In this document: piece after piece, positions 42,986-53,628 of the stretch
Layout: each line of letters opens with the position of its first letter
How positions within the stretch are numbered: the first letter of the stretch is position 1
Assembly: GCF_030503435.1 (NCBI RefSeq)
Contig: NZ_JAUKPO010000003.1
Coordinates: forward strand, 372,001 to 436,000
DNA: 64,000 nucleotides
Reading direction: 5' to 3'
DNA from: Rhodocytophaga aerolata
Lineage (GTDB): Bacteria; Bacteroidota; Bacteroidia; Cytophagales; 172606-1
The notes under the pieces: generated by a model
Databases searched by the model: none
The model's input: the letters and a program-made list of their open reading frames with translations, nothing else
What the model was told of the DNA's origin: nothing
Made by a program: the position numbers and the translations under genes

Positions 42986-43717
42986 ATGCTGTTAAGGTCA
43001 GAGAATTTATTAAAAAAATATGGCAGCCGGATCGTCGCCAATAATGTATCAGTACAGGTAGAGCAGGGTGAAATTGTAGGCTTGCTGGGACCAAATGGTG
43101 CCGGTAAAACCACTACCTTTTATATGATCGTGGGCCTGATAAAACCTAATGCAGGTGATATTTTTCTCGACGATGAAAATATTACAAAGCTTCCTATGTA
43201 TAAACGTGCCCGGAAGGGACTTGGCTATTTGGCACAGGAAGCCTCTGTCTTTAGAAAACTTACTGTTGAAGAGAACATACTCTCTGTGCTGGAAATGACG
43301 AACAAACCCAAGCAATTTCAAAAAGAAAAAACAGAAATGTTATTGGAGGAATTCCGTTTAACGCATGTTCGGAAAAACTTGGGTATGGTGTTGTCGGGCG
43401 GTGAACGAAGGCGCACAGAAATAGCCAGAGCCTTAGCAGTAGATCCTAAATTTGTACTGTTAGATGAGCCTTTTGCCGGTGTAGACCCAATTGCTGTAGA
43501 AGAAATTCAGGGAATTGTAGCTAAATTAAAAGATAAAAACATTGGTATTTTAATTACCGACCATAATGTAGACGAAACCCTCTCTATTACGGATAGGGCG
43601 TACTTACTATATGAAGGCAAGACACTTATCTCAGGCTCACCAGAAGATCTGGCTTCTAATGAAGAAGTACGCCGTGTATATTTGGGTAAGCATTTTGAGT
43701 TAAAAAGAAAAATATAA
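42986..43717 (+). CDS. lptB: LPS export ABC transporter ATPase LptB
   Basis: 243 residues from the ATG at 42,986 ([13 protein letters not shown]), chosen because it fits the usual LptB start. An in-frame ATG at 42,929 would add 19 residues that overlap an upstream hairpin (42,898-42,930). Walker [19 protein letters not shown]-loop [16 protein letters not shown], signature [15 protein letters not shown], Walker [13 protein letters not shown], and H-loop [10 protein letters not shown] are all LptB-like. With LptF/G it powers lipopolysaccharide extraction from the inner membrane; those partners are not in this window. Confidence 0.95.
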   Translation: MLLRSENLLKKYGSRIVANNVSVQVEQGEIVGLLGPNGAGKTTTFYMIVGLIKPNAGDIFLDDENITKLPMYKRARKGLGYLAQEASVFRKLTVEENILSVLEMTNKPKQFQKEKTEMLLEEFRLTHVRKNLGMVLSGGERRRTEIARALAVDPKFVLLDEPFAGVDPIAVEEIQGIVAKLKDKNIGILITDHNVDETLSITDRAYLLYEGKTLISGSPEDLASNEEVRRVYLGKHFELKRKI

Positions 43718-43797
43718 ATATTGATTGATGACTAATAAATAATAAGTAAAATACGTATAGTCATTACTCAATATTCAATTGTTAGTATAACCGCCTA

Positions 43798-45327
43798 ATG
43801 GAGATTTTGAATTCCGTGTTGACATGGCTCATGAAGAAGCGCATGTCGCAGATAGAATTTTTTATAGAAAGCCCTCACCAAGTGCAAACCGACCAGTTTA
43901 ATAAACTCATTGGAACAGCACAACATACTGAGTGGGGCAGGAAATATGAATATAGTTCAATATATACGCACGCAACTTTTGCCGAACGGGTTCCTATATC
44001 TGCCTATGAAGATTTGTTTCCCTATATAGATCGATTAATGAAGGGTGAACAAAATTTGTTGTGGCCCTCTGAAATAAAATGGTTCGCCAAATCATCTGGT
44101 ACAACAAACGCCCGAAGCAAGTTTATTCCAGTTTCCTCCGAAGCTTTGGAAGATTGCCATTTCAAAGGGGGCAAAGACCTGATGTCTATTTTTGTAAACA
44201 ACAACCCAGATACGAAGGTATTTATGGGAAAAGGATTGTCTATTGGTGGAAGCTATCAGCCGGGTTCAGGAAAACAAGATTATTATTGTGGAGACGTATC
44301 GGCTGTGGTTATGAAGAACTTACCAATCTGGGCTCAGTTTATTCGTACCCCAAGTCTGGATATAGCATTGATGGATAAGTGGGAGGAAAAAATAGAACGG
44401 ATGGCTAGAGCAACGATGGAGGAAAATGTAACCAGTATTTTAGGTGTACCTACCTGGACTATTGTACTTATCCAACGCATACTTGAGATTACAGGCAAAA
44501 CTACTATCCTTGACGTATGGCCGAATCTGGAAGTGTTTGCTCATGGGGCTGTGGCCTTTACCCCTTACCGGGAGCTGTTTACCAAAACCCTTATCCCTTC
44601 TTCTTCCATGCAATACATGGAAATATATAATGCATCAGAAGGATTCTTCGGTATACAAGATGAGAAAGGGATAGGCGATATGCTGCTGATGCTAGACTAT
44701 GGGGTATTCTACGAATTTGTGCCCATGGAAGAATTAGATAAGGAGTTTCCTAAAGCCTTAACCTTAGACCAGGTAGAGTTAAACAAGAACTATGCTTTAA
44801 TTATTTCTACCAATGCGGGTTTGTGGCGGTACAAAATTGGCGATACTATTAAATTCACTTCTCTTTCTCCCTATCGTATACGAATTACAGGACGTACTAA
44901 GCATTTTATTAATGCTTTTGGCGAAGAAGTTGTTATCGAAAATGCTGAAACTGCTATAACGAAAGCCTGTGAAGCAACGGGCGCTATCATCCGGAATTTT
45001 ACTGCTGCACCCATTTATATGGAAGCGGCTGGCAAAGGAGGGCACGAATGGGCGGTAGAGTTTATTACACCTCCTGCTAATCTTAGGCATTTCAAAGAGA
45101 TATTAGACCGTACATTACGTGAAATAAACTCAGATTATGATGCGAAGCGGTACAAAGATTTAGCTTTGCAAATGCCAGTGGTGCATGCCCTACCGGAGGG
45201 AACCTTTCATAATTGGTTGAAAAAACACAATAAACTTGGTGGCCAGCATAAAGTACCCCGTCTTTCTAATTCCCGCGACTTATTAGAAGATATTCTGAGC
45301 AGTATTTCTTTGGAGAATCATCTCTAG
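43798..45327 (+). CDS. GH3 auxin-responsive promoter family protein (adenylating acyl-amido synthetase-like)
   Basis: 509 residues, normal for the bacterial GH3 family. Visible: KWFAKSSGTTNARSKFIPVS (ATP-binding P-loop-like motif I, about 96-115), YNASEGFFGIQ (motif II, Y/T-x-x-S-E), and TNAGLWRYKIGDTIKFT (motif III). Plant GH3 enzymes adenylate carboxylates such as auxin or jasmonate and couple them to amino acids. The bacterial role is unknown. Adjacent genes give no pathway clue. Confidence 0.88.
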   Translation: MEILNSVLTWLMKKRMSQIEFFIESPHQVQTDQFNKLIGTAQHTEWGRKYEYSSIYTHATFAERVPISAYEDLFPYIDRLMKGEQNLLWPSEIKWFAKSSGTTNARSKFIPVSSEALEDCHFKGGKDLMSIFVNNNPDTKVFMGKGLSIGGSYQPGSGKQDYYCGDVSAVVMKNLPIWAQFIRTPSLDIALMDKWEEKIERMARATMEENVTSILGVPTWTIVLIQRILEITGKTTILDVWPNLEVFAHGAVAFTPYRELFTKTLIPSSSMQYMEIYNASEGFFGIQDEKGIGDMLLMLDYGVFYEFVPMEELDKEFPKALTLDQVELNKNYALIISTNAGLWRYKIGDTIKFTSLSPYRIRITGRTKHFINAFGEEVVIENAETAITKACEATGAIIRNFTAAPIYMEAAGKGGHEWAVEFITPPANLRHFKEILDRTLREINSDYDAKRYKDLALQMPVVHALPEGTFHNWLKKHNKLGGQHKVPRLSNSRDLLEDILSSISLENHL

Positions 45328-45417
45328 ACTTTTGAATCTGGCATTCATTTTTTTCTTGACATATTATTCCGATATTCAACGGTAATATACCGTACTTAGG
45401 GAGTAGTAAGGACATTT

Positions 45418-46890
45418 ATGGAAAGACCAGAAACAGTTATTCAAAAGGCAAGTGAAGAAAAGCATAAGAGCGGACTAATAAAGACGATAGGTTTATTTAC
45501 TGCAGTAACAGTAGTACTAAGCTCAATGATCGGCTCAGGAGTATTTAAAAAGGTGGCTCCTATGTCCGAAAATCTTATGTCACCGGAATTAGTGCTGCTG
45601 TGCTGGTTACTGGCTGGATTTATTTCTCTATTAGGGTCATTAACGAATGCCGAAATTGCCGGTTTAATTGCTGAACCTGGCGGGCAATATGTCTATTTTA
45701 GAAGAATGTATGGAAAAGCCTTTGCCTTCTTTTATGGCTGGTCCTGCTTTGCTGTCATACAATCGGCTTCCCAAGCTTCTATTGCGTACGTATTTGCACA
45801 ATCCCTTAATTCATTAGCCCCTTTGCCTCGGTTAAGTCCTGAACTAGAAGAAATAAGTTTGTTTGGATTTTTGTACCCGCTTCGGAATTTAGGCGTCAAA
45901 TTATTAACCGTCTCCTTACTGGCCTTATTAGCATCTGTGAATTATAGAGGGGTCAAATATGGAAGTTCCGTTAGCCGGGTCTTTACTACGGCTATTGTGC
46001 TGTGTATTGTAGTAATTATTATTCTGGGATTATCCATAAGTGGAGGCAGTGTCAACAACATCTATACAGATGCATCCACGTATTTAACATCAGAGGTTAA
46101 TACCTCCAGATTAGGACTAATAGGAGCTATTTTTACCTCTATGGTAAGTGCTTTCTGGGCGTACGATGGCTGGAACAACTTAAGTTTCCTGGGTGGAGAA
46201 GTTAAGAATCCTAAACGTACAATTCCCTTAGCCTTAATAATTGGCGTAAGTACCGTAACATGTATCTATCTGCTTATTAATTTCACCTATCTGTTTGTAA
46301 TGCCTATAGATGAAATGATCGCTGTTTTTAATACGCCTAATACCATTGCAGCCATTGAAGTGGTGAGAAAGTTTTTAGGTCCGGTAGGAGCATTTAGTAT
46401 TTCGTTACTTATTCTGTTAGCTACCTTCGGTTGCGTAAACAGTAGTATATTATCTACCTCCAGAGTGTATTTTGCTATGGCTAGAGATGGACTGTTTTTC
46501 AGGAAAGCAGCTACGGTACATCCTATTTATAGTACGCCTTCTGTTGCTTTGGTAATGCAATTTGTATGGTCATCGGTACTTGTATTTTCGGGCAGTTTCG
46601 ACCAGCTAACAGATATGTTAATTTTTGCCGCTTTTATCTTCTATGGAGCCGGAGCCTTTGGTGTGTTTGTGTTACGTAAGAAAATGCCTGATGCGCCCAG
46701 GCCGTACAGAGCTTTAGGCTATCCGGTATTACCAGCGATTTTTGTGCTTTTTTGCATCCTGCTTGTAGCCATTTCGCTGATTGAACGTCCTCAGGAAAGT
46801 TTTACTGGATTATTTCTTATTTTCAGTGGTTTGCCGTTTTATTTTATTTGGAAGAAAAATAAAGCAAATGTGCTTGATTCCAGTGAATAA
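45418..46890 (+). CDS. APC-family amino-acid permease
   Basis: 490 residues, about 12 hydrophobic segments. The N-terminal LFTAVTVVLSSMIGSGVFKK holds the GSGVF substrate-site motif of the APC superfamily, and AEIAGLIAEPGGQYVYFRRM and FWAYDGWNNLSFLGGEVKNP are LAT/APA-type signatures. It transports amino acids across the inner membrane, possibly as an exchanger. The exact substrate is unknown. Confidence 0.9.
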   Translation: MERPETVIQKASEEKHKSGLIKTIGLFTAVTVVLSSMIGSGVFKKVAPMSENLMSPELVLLCWLLAGFISLLGSLTNAEIAGLIAEPGGQYVYFRRMYGKAFAFFYGWSCFAVIQSASQASIAYVFAQSLNSLAPLPRLSPELEEISLFGFLYPLRNLGVKLLTVSLLALLASVNYRGVKYGSSVSRVFTTAIVLCIVVIIILGLSISGGSVNNIYTDASTYLTSEVNTSRLGLIGAIFTSMVSAFWAYDGWNNLSFLGGEVKNPKRTIPLALIIGVSTVTCIYLLINFTYLFVMPIDEMIAVFNTPNTIAAIEVVRKFLGPVGAFSISLLILLATFGCVNSSILSTSRVYFAMARDGLFFRKAATVHPIYSTPSVALVMQFVWSSVLVFSGSFDQLTDMLIFAAFIFYGAGAFGVFVLRKKMPDAPRPYRALGYPVLPAIFVLFCILLVAISLIERPQESFTGLFLIFSGLPFYFIWKKNKANVLDSSE

Positions 46891-46932
46891 TGGCTAGAGT
46901 AAAGTAGGATTCTAATCGTAAAGGTATGAAAT

Positions 46933-46966
46933 GAAAAAGCCACTCAATGTGTTGAGTGGCTTTTTC
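46933..46966. terminator. Bidirectional terminator between the permease gene and infB
   Basis: Perfect stem GAAAAAGCCACTCAA / TTGAGTGGCTTTTTC with a four-base loop and A/T tracts on each side, between convergent genes. Confidence 0.85.
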
Positions 46967-46980
46967 ATTTAAGAGTGTTT

Positions 46981-49900
46981 TTACAACGTACGTTTAGTTT
47001 CTTTTTGTTCAAATGCTTCTATGTTGTCACCAACTTGTATATCGTTAAAGTTTTTGACACTCATCCCACATTCATACCCATATTTAACTTCACTTACATC
47101 GTCTTTGAAGCGTTTTAAGGCGTCTATTTCTCCGGTATGTACTACAATACCATCGCGTACCACCCGGATTTTAGAATTCCGTTTGATAACGCCTTCGGTT
47201 ACATAACATCCGGCTACAGTGCCAACCTTAGTAATCTTAAACACATCCCTTACTTCTACATTTCCGGTTATTATTTCTTCTACTTTTGGTGCTAACATGC
47301 CTTCCATGGCATCTTTTACATCGTTAATAGCATCATAAATAATAGAGTACAACCGTACTTCAATTTCCTCTTGTTCAGCCAATCGGCGGGCATTTACCGA
47401 AGGACGTACCTGGAAGCCTACAATTACAGCATCAGATGCAGAGGCAAGCAATACATCGGATTCAGAAATCTGGCCAACACCTTTGTGTATAATCCTTACC
47501 TGAACTTCGTTGGTAGATAAGTTTAATAATGAATCGGAAAGAGCTTCTACAGATCCATCTACGTCACCTTTCACAATCACATTCAATTCTTTGAAGCTTC
47601 CAATAGCCAGACGTCTGCCAATTTCATCCAACGTGATATGTTTCTTTGTACGGATGCTTTGTTCACGTTGAATTTGCTCTCGTTTGTTGGCAATTTCCCG
47701 GGCTTCTCTTTCTGTTTCCAGCACATTAAACTTATCGCCGGCTTGTGGAGCACCACTTAAACCAAGCACCTGTACTGGCGTGGAAGGGTTAGCTGTTTTT
47801 AAACGTTTGCCCCGGTGATCGGTCATGGCTTTTACACGGCCATAGTGAGCACCAGCAAGCAAAATATCTCCTATTCGTAAAGTGCCGCTTTGTACAAGCA
47901 CAGTAGTTACATACCCGCGTCCTTTATCCAGAGAAGCTTCAATTACTGTACCTACTGCTTTCTTGTTTGCATTTGCTTTTAAATCAAGTAACTCTGCCTC
48001 CAGAAGCACTTTTTCTAATAATTCAGGAACTCCTTTACCAGTTTTAGCAGATATTTCTTCGCTTTGATATTTACCACCCCAGTCTTCTACTAAAATGTTT
48101 TCTTTTGCTAATTCCTCTTTAATTTTTTCAGGGTTAGCATTCGGTTTGTCTACTTTATTAATGGCAATTACAATGGGCACACCTGCTACCTGCGCATGGT
48201 TAATGGCTTCTTTGGTTTGAGGCATTACATTATCGTCGGCAGCTACTACAATAATTACGATATCTGTTACTTTTGCTCCCCTTGCACGCATAGCTGTAAA
48301 TGCTTCGTGACCAGGTGTATCTAAGAAAGCAATTCGTTTACCGGTATCAGTAGTAACGTCATAGGCGCCAATGTGCTGTGTGATACCACCCGATTCGCCT
48401 GCGGCAACTTTAGAACGACGTATGTAATCAAGTAAAGAAGTTTTACCATGATCTACGTGGCCCATAATAGTCACAATAGGTGCTCTTGGTTCCAGATCTT
48501 CTTCTTTATCTTCTTCCTCTGTCAATATATCTGTTTCTTCTTCTGTGGAAGCAAACTCTACATCATAGCCAAATTCATCGGAAATTACAGTAATAGCTTC
48601 TGCATCCAGACGCTGGTTTATGGATACGAACATACCTAAGTTCATACACACAGAAATAACTTCGTTCACTGATACGCCCATTAAGGAAGCCAGATCATTA
48701 GCCGAAATAAATTCAGTTACCTTCAGTACTTTAGATTCTTCCTGTTCCTGCAACAAACGCTCTTCGCGGGCAGCCGCAACAGCGGACCTTTTTTGCCCCC
48801 GGTATTTGGCCCGGTTTGACTGATTGGATGTGTTTTTATTGCCACTTAATTTGGCTAACGTAGCTTTTATCTGATCTTGTATTTGCTTATCGGATACTTC
48901 TTCTTTCTCAAGTGGCTTGCCTATTGGCCGATTATTTTGTCCGGGCCGATTCTGACCGGGTCTGTTTCCAAAGCCAGGTCTGTTCTGATTCGGTCTGTTA
49001 TCTCCTGTACCCGTAGTGCTTTTGCCTGCAAAAGAAGATCGGTCATTGTTGGCATATGGCGGACGCTGGCCAGGCGTACTTTGCTCACCCGGCTTTTGGC
49101 CAATTGGTGGTCTTCTGTCCCCAGTAGCATTCTGATCTGCCGGTTGATCTCCTCCTATACGAACACGTTTCCGTTTCCGCTTATTTTTCTTTTTATCGTC
49201 AGCCGAAGCATTGGATGTAGGAGTAGTAGTAGGTTTCTTCTTGTTTTTGTCCCGTTCAGTCGGAAGTTCTATCTTTCCTAATACTGTTAAGCCTTTTAAC
49301 TGATCAGCTTTCGCTGTTACTAGCTCCCATGCCTGTTCTTCTTTTTGAATCGGAATTTGTGGAACTACTTTTGGTTTTTCTTCAACCACCGGTGTAGGAA
49401 TATTTTTTGCTTTTGAAATTCGCTCTTGGGTTTCTTTAGCTGGTTCTACTGGTGCTGTTTCTGTAGTAGAGGTAACAGGTTGAGGAGCTTTTATTTCCTC
49501 TTTTTCAACTGTTGGGGTTTCCTTAACAGGAGGAGTAACCACTGCCACTGGCGCAGGTTTTTCTTCCTGTACAGGCTTTTGTTCTTGAGCTACCGGTTCA
49601 GCAACTTTCTCTTCTTTTTTAGGGACCTCTACCGGCGCTGATTGTGTTTTTACCTCAACAACCGGTGCTTTTTCTACCGGTTTAACTGGTTCTTGCAGGG
49701 GTGCTTCTTTGGACTGAGTAGGTGTTGCTGCTGGCGGCGTTACACTGGTAGTAACTGCCGGACGCACAACATTTCCCCTATTGTCTAAATCTATTTTACC
49801 CAGCACTTTAAAGCCAGGTAACTTTGCCCTTTCAGCATCCTCTTTCTTAGCATTTATGGTGGTGCTAGTATCTGCAACTACAGCCGATTCTTTTGATTCC

Positions 49901-50208
49901 TTCTCTATAACTGGAGCTGGTTTTACAAATAAATCGTCTTCTTTTTTCTCTTTTTCAGGCTGCGAGTTGTTAATTACAACATTATCTGTGTGTTTTTTAC
50001 CAATATTTAATCCTGAAGCTTCTCTTTTTTCCAATGCTGACGACTTAAACTCTTTAGCCAGCATTTCAAATTGCCCTTGACTTATTTTAGAATTCGGATT
50101 ATTTTCAACTACAAAACCCTTGGCAGCAAGATGCTCTGCGATCGTGGATATGCCCACGTTCAGCTGTCTTGCCACCTGGCTAAGCCTCATCATTTTTTCT
50201 TCTGCCAT
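46981..50208 (-). CDS. infB: Translation initiation factor IF-2
   Basis: 1,075 residues. An N-terminal IF2_N-like helix domain (about 1-52) is followed by a very long Pro/Glu/Lys/Val-rich linker (about 60-500) that includes an RPGQNRPG-type low-complexity patch. The GTPase core has G1 [12 protein letters not shown] (about 583-594), G3 DTPGHEAF and G4 NKVDKP. The beta-barrel and C-terminal tRNA-binding domains follow. Bacteroidota IF-2 proteins are typically this long. Last gene of rimP-nusA-infB. Confidence 0.97.
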   Translation of the reverse strand: MAEEKMMRLSQVARQLNVGISTIAEHLAAKGFVVENNPNSKISQGQFEMLAKEFKSSALEKREASGLNIGKKHTDNVVINNSQPEKEKKEDDLFVKPAPVIEKESKESAVVADTSTTINAKKEDAERAKLPGFKVLGKIDLDNRGNVVRPAVTTSVTPPAATPTQSKEAPLQEPVKPVEKAPVVEVKTQSAPVEVPKKEEKVAEPVAQEQKPVQEEKPAPVAVVTPPVKETPTVEKEEIKAPQPVTSTTETAPVEPAKETQERISKAKNIPTPVVEEKPKVVPQIPIQKEEQAWELVTAKADQLKGLTVLGKIELPTERDKNKKKPTTTPTSNASADDKKKNKRKRKRVRIGGDQPADQNATGDRRPPIGQKPGEQSTPGQRPPYANNDRSSFAGKSTTGTGDNRPNQNRPGFGNRPGQNRPGQNNRPIGKPLEKEEVSDKQIQDQIKATLAKLSGNKNTSNQSNRAKYRGQKRSAVAAAREERLLQEQEESKVLKVTEFISANDLASLMGVSVNEVISVCMNLGMFVSINQRLDAEAITVISDEFGYDVEFASTEEETDILTEEEDKEEDLEPRAPIVTIMGHVDHGKTSLLDYIRRSKVAAGESGGITQHIGAYDVTTDTGKRIAFLDTPGHEAFTAMRARGAKVTDIVIIVVAADDNVMPQTKEAINHAQVAGVPIVIAINKVDKPNANPEKIKEELAKENILVEDWGGKYQSEEISAKTGKGVPELLEKVLLEAELLDLKANANKKAVGTVIEASLDKGRGYVTTVLVQSGTLRIGDILLAGAHYGRVKAMTDHRGKRLKTANPSTPVQVLGLSGAPQAGDKFNVLETEREAREIANKREQIQREQSIRTKKHITLDEIGRRLAIGSFKELNVIVKGDVDGSVEALSDSLLNLSTNEVQVRIIHKGVGQISESDVLLASASDAVIVGFQVRPSVNARRLAEQEEIEVRLYSIIYDAINDVKDAMEGMLAPKVEEIITGNVEVRDVFKITKVGTVAGCYVTEGVIKRNSKIRVVRDGIVVHTGEIDALKRFKDDVSEVKYGYECGMSVKNFNDIQVGDNIEAFEQKETKRTL

Positions 50209-50334
50209 ATTGTTCTGTTCAGCGTATATAGTTATTGTTATCAGGTGTAGTGTTTTATTTTTACTTTTATTGCCAATTAAGTTATTATGTTACAGATCAA
50301 TCACACTTTTTGTTCACCTAATAACGCATAACTT

Positions 50335-51579
50335 CTATTGCTCAAATTCTTGTTTTAGAATCTGTAAAACTTCTTCTATTGTTTCTTCTTCTAATTCTGT
50401 ACGGCGCAGTAGTTCTTCTTTAGATACGGCTAGTACACTTTTGGCCGTATCCAAACCTACACGGCGTAATTCTTCTATTACCCACTCTTCTATTTCGTCA
50501 TCAAATTCTGACAGGTCTATATCTTCGTCTTCAAACTCCTCTGATTCACGGAATACGTCTATTTCCATGCCTACCAGCCTGCCTGCCAGCTTAATATTTT
50601 GTCCTCCTTTACCGATGGCTAAAGACACCTGGTCGGGTTTCAGGTACACCGATACCCGCTTGTCTTCTTCATCTACTTTAATGCTACTGATTTTTGCAGG
50701 ACTTAACGCTCTGCTGATATAAAGGTCCAGGTTGTCTGTATAGTTAATTACATCTATATTTTCATTTTCTAACTCACGGACAATGCTGTGAATTCTGGAA
50801 CCTTTCATCCCTACGCAAGCACCTACCGGATCTATACGGTCGTCATACGATTCTACGGCTACTTTTGCTCTTTCGCCGGGCTCTCTCACCACTTTTTTTA
50901 TAATGATCAGGCCGTCGTATACTTCTGGTACTTCATTTTCAAAAAGTCTCTCAAGAAAAGCTGGTGAAGTACGGGACAAAATAATGCGAGGCGTACCATT
51001 CACCATTTCTACCCGGTGAACAATCGCCTTTACTGAATCGCCTTTACGGAACCTGTCTTTTGGAATTTGCTCGGATTTGGGCAATATTAATTCGTTATTT
51101 TCCTGATCAATGAGCAGTATTTCTTTTCCTAAGATCTGGTATACTTCTGCAACAATGATTTCGCCAACAAGTTCCTTATATTTCTGAAAAAGCAAATCTT
51201 TTTCTAAATCTTTTACTTTTTGAATCAATGTCTGACGGGCTGTTTGTACTACCCGGCGGCCGAAGTCTTCCAGCACAATTGGTTCAGCTACTTCTTCGCC
51301 TTCTTCAAAGTCAGCCTCTATTTTTTGGGCTTCGGATAAAGGTATTTTGTCTACATCCCAGATATCTTCTGAATCGTCGGAAACTATTTCCCGGAACCGG
51401 ATAATTTCAAGGTCGCCGTTGTCTACATTGATAATTACATCAAAGTTTTCGTCGGTTCCGTATTTTTTTCTGATCATGGTTCTGAATACATCTTCTAGAA
51501 TCCTGATCATAGTTGGTCTGTCAATGTTTTTGAGTCTTGCAAATTCGGCAAATGACTCAATCAGCTCTCTGCTATTCAT
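50335..51579 (-). CDS. nusA: Transcription termination/antitermination factor NusA
   Basis: 414 residues. N-terminal polymerase-binding domain (SRELIESFAEFARLKNIDRP), S1 domain (about 135-200), KH1 with VGACVGMKGSRIHSIVRELE and KH2 with LAIGKGGQNIKLAGRLVGME, then an acidic linker (EDEDIDLSEFDDEIEEWVIE) and a helical C-terminus. It lies two bases from rimP in the conserved operon. Confidence 0.97.
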   Translation of the reverse strand: MNSRELIESFAEFARLKNIDRPTMIRILEDVFRTMIRKKYGTDENFDVIINVDNGDLEIIRFREIVSDDSEDIWDVDKIPLSEAQKIEADFEEGEEVAEPIVLEDFGRRVVQTARQTLIQKVKDLEKDLLFQKYKELVGEIIVAEVYQILGKEILLIDQENNELILPKSEQIPKDRFRKGDSVKAIVHRVEMVNGTPRIILSRTSPAFLERLFENEVPEVYDGLIIIKKVVREPGERAKVAVESYDDRIDPVGACVGMKGSRIHSIVRELENENIDVINYTDNLDLYISRALSPAKISSIKVDEEDKRVSVYLKPDQVSLAIGKGGQNIKLAGRLVGMEIDVFRESEEFEDEDIDLSEFDDEIEEWVIEELRRVGLDTAKSVLAVSKEELLRRTELEEETIEEVLQILKQEFEQ

Positions 51580-51581
51580 CC

Positions 51582-52052
51582 TTACAAGTTAAATGATATC
51601 AAAACAAATGCTTTTTCTATATCTGTAGTAGCTATTTCTAGTAATGGGTTGTTTTCTTTTTTCTTGCCTTTTGCTGTTTCGGCTATTGTAACACTGGTTT
51701 CTTTTACCTCTTCCAGCTTTCCGGTTTTAGTGCTGCCGTCTTTTAACGTTACACGCAAGTTGCGCCCTAAATGCTGCTTATACTGGCGGAATAATTTCAG
51801 CGGCTGGTCTATACCGGGGGAAGAAACTTCCAAGGTATAATTAGTTTCAATCAGGTTTTCGTCTTCTATGCGTTTGCCCAGCCATCGGCTTACTTCTGCA
51901 CATTTATCTATGGACACGCCAGCATCTCCGTCCAGCCATATAATAAGTTTAGGAACGGATTTGCCTCCGGCAATTAATACATTTACCAGAAAGTATTCCG
52001 AACCCTGTAAATAGCCTTCTACTAAGGCTTCTATCCGCTCTTTTAAATCCAT
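51582..52052 (-). CDS. rimP: Ribosome maturation factor RimP
   Basis: 156 residues. LIIWLDGDAGVSIDKCAEVS and YTLEVSSPGIDQPLK are the conserved RimP signatures; the C-terminal SH3-like domain follows. It assists 30S subunit maturation. First gene of rimP-nusA-infB, preceded by a structured leader. Confidence 0.95.
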   Translation of the reverse strand: MDLKERIEALVEGYLQGSEYFLVNVLIAGGKSVPKLIIWLDGDAGVSIDKCAEVSRWLGKRIEDENLIETNYTLEVSSPGIDQPLKLFRQYKQHLGRNLRVTLKDGSTKTGKLEEVKETSVTIAETAKGKKKENNPLLEIATTDIEKAFVLISFNL

Positions 52053-52090
52053 CTTTTCAGTGAATGAAAAGAGGGGACAAGGTCCCCTCT
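52053..52090 (-). promoter_or_regulatory. Two adjacent hairpins in the rimP-nusA-infB leader
   Basis: Reading the minus strand: hairpin AGAGGGGAC / GTCCCCTCT (9-bp stem, 3-base loop, followed by TTTT), then a second hairpin CTTTTCA / TGAAAAG abutting the rimP ATG. The first looks like an intrinsic terminator ahead of the operon, i.e. a possible attenuator. It could also be the end of an upstream transcript. Confidence 0.5.
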
Positions 52091-52289
52091 ACATCAATAA
52101 TCTTCGAATATGTGCAAAAATAACACAAAAATAAATCTTAACCAAATATTTATCAACATCTTAATATTTCCCTTGCAGTTGCTCCGTTATTCATTTTAAA
52201 TTTGCAAATTACCTGCTTTATATTATCCTATTTTTTAACACATATCTTTTCTGTATGGCAGAACGTATATTCTTTAAGATAAGCAGTAC

Positions 52290-53429
52290 ATGACAACAGT
52301 TAATTCCATTCAGAAAAAATCTTTACCCGCTTTTTCGAAACTGTTGTTCTTGCTGCATATTCTGCTGAGCATTTACACATTACTAGCCTATTTGTGTGTA
52401 TACATACCACCTGCCCGGTTCTGGCCGGCCGGGTTTATCTCTCTTTCTATACCGATTGTGCTGCTAGGGCATTTCTTCCTGTTTATTTATTGGCTGCTGC
52501 AAGCTCCCAGCAAAGCATTGTTGCCGCTTGTGGTAGTAGTATTAGGCTTTCCGTTACATAAACGTACGCTATCGCTGCATTTCAACAATCCCGAGCCCAT
52601 TCCAGAACAATCTTTTAAAGTGCTCAGCTATAATGCCCGGATGTTTAACTTGTATGAAGAAAAAAAGAAATTCCGGTCTAATGAAATAATTTCCTGGGTT
52701 ACCGAGAATGATGCGGATATTAAATGTATACAGGAGTTTTATAACAGAGACAATTCTAAAATTTTCAATACTATTACCAAAATTTCGGCTAAAAGTGAAT
52801 ACCGGTATTATATGACTCCCTTATTCGAAGGGTTAAGTAATAAACGCGGCTTTCTGGGTGTAGCCATATTCTCCAAATATCCCATTGTAGGGTATGGAGA
52901 CATTGATTTTGGTAAAAGGAACTTAAATAAGGGGGTATACGCTGATATAAAAATTAAGAAAGATACCGTACGTATATTCAATGTACACCTGCATTCCATG
53001 AGCATCCGCACAGACAGCCTGTTTACGATAGATGATTATGCAAACTTTAAAGAAAATTACCTGGATGCCGTGAGAAGATTAAAAAGAGGTTTTGTTACCA
53101 GAGATCATCAAATAAGCATGTTAGCAGATCATATAAAAGCAAGTCCCCATCCGGTGATTGTCTGTGGAGATTTTAACGATGTTCCTTATAGCTATACTTA
53201 CCAGAAAATGAGAAATATGCTGAATAATGCCTTTGAAGAGGCAGGCAGAGGGTTTGGATTTACGTACAATGGCAAAATATTTTTTTTGAGAATAGATAAT
53301 CAGTTTGTGGACGAACAACTAAAAGTGATAGATTTTAGAACTCATAGAAATGTGCCCTTCTCTGATCATTTTCCTATTTCGGCTACGTATTCGCTAGCGA
53401 AAGATACTAGCCGGGTAGAGCCACTATAA
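52290..53429 (+). CDS. Membrane-anchored endonuclease/exonuclease/phosphatase-family protein
   Basis: 379 residues. Three hydrophobic N-terminal segments (about 15-95) precede an EEP domain: KVLSYNARMFNLYE (start strand with Asn), IKCIQEFYNRDN (metal-binding Glu), VHLHSM, VIVCGDFNDVPYSYTY (catalytic Asp/Asn) and FSDHFPISATY (final Asp-His). The family hydrolyses phosphodiesters in nucleic acids, lipids or inositols; the substrate is unknown and the active site faces the periplasm or cytoplasm depending on topology. Confidence 0.88.
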   Translation: MTTVNSIQKKSLPAFSKLLFLLHILLSIYTLLAYLCVYIPPARFWPAGFISLSIPIVLLGHFFLFIYWLLQAPSKALLPLVVVVLGFPLHKRTLSLHFNNPEPIPEQSFKVLSYNARMFNLYEEKKKFRSNEIISWVTENDADIKCIQEFYNRDNSKIFNTITKISAKSEYRYYMTPLFEGLSNKRGFLGVAIFSKYPIVGYGDIDFGKRNLNKGVYADIKIKKDTVRIFNVHLHSMSIRTDSLFTIDDYANFKENYLDAVRRLKRGFVTRDHQISMLADHIKASPHPVIVCGDFNDVPYSYTYQKMRNMLNNAFEEAGRGFGFTYNGKIFFLRIDNQFVDEQLKVIDFRTHRNVPFSDHFPISATYSLAKDTSRVEPL

Positions 53430-53628
53430 CTGGAGAAGTAAAGTTTAGCTATTTACTTATGTAGTTTTCAGTGTAGGTCTTAGTAAGAGGGAAGTATTAT
53501 TTCTCCGGGTACTATTATCTATAAACAACAACCCATTCGATATTTAATGAATTAATGCCAGCTAAAGCCACATCTGAATAAAAACCATCATATTTGTACT
53601 TTCAATTATTTTATAAAATACTCCTTTC

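Noticed and set aside
38020-43797. 14-base match AGTATAACCGCCTA at 38,020 and 43,784
   Set aside because: A few 14-mer pairs are expected by chance in 64 kb, and the second copy has no element context.
48877-50722. Several plus-strand frames under infB and nusA, up to 200 codons
   Set aside because: Shadows of clearly conserved housekeeping genes; Ser/Arg/Phe-rich with no family signature.
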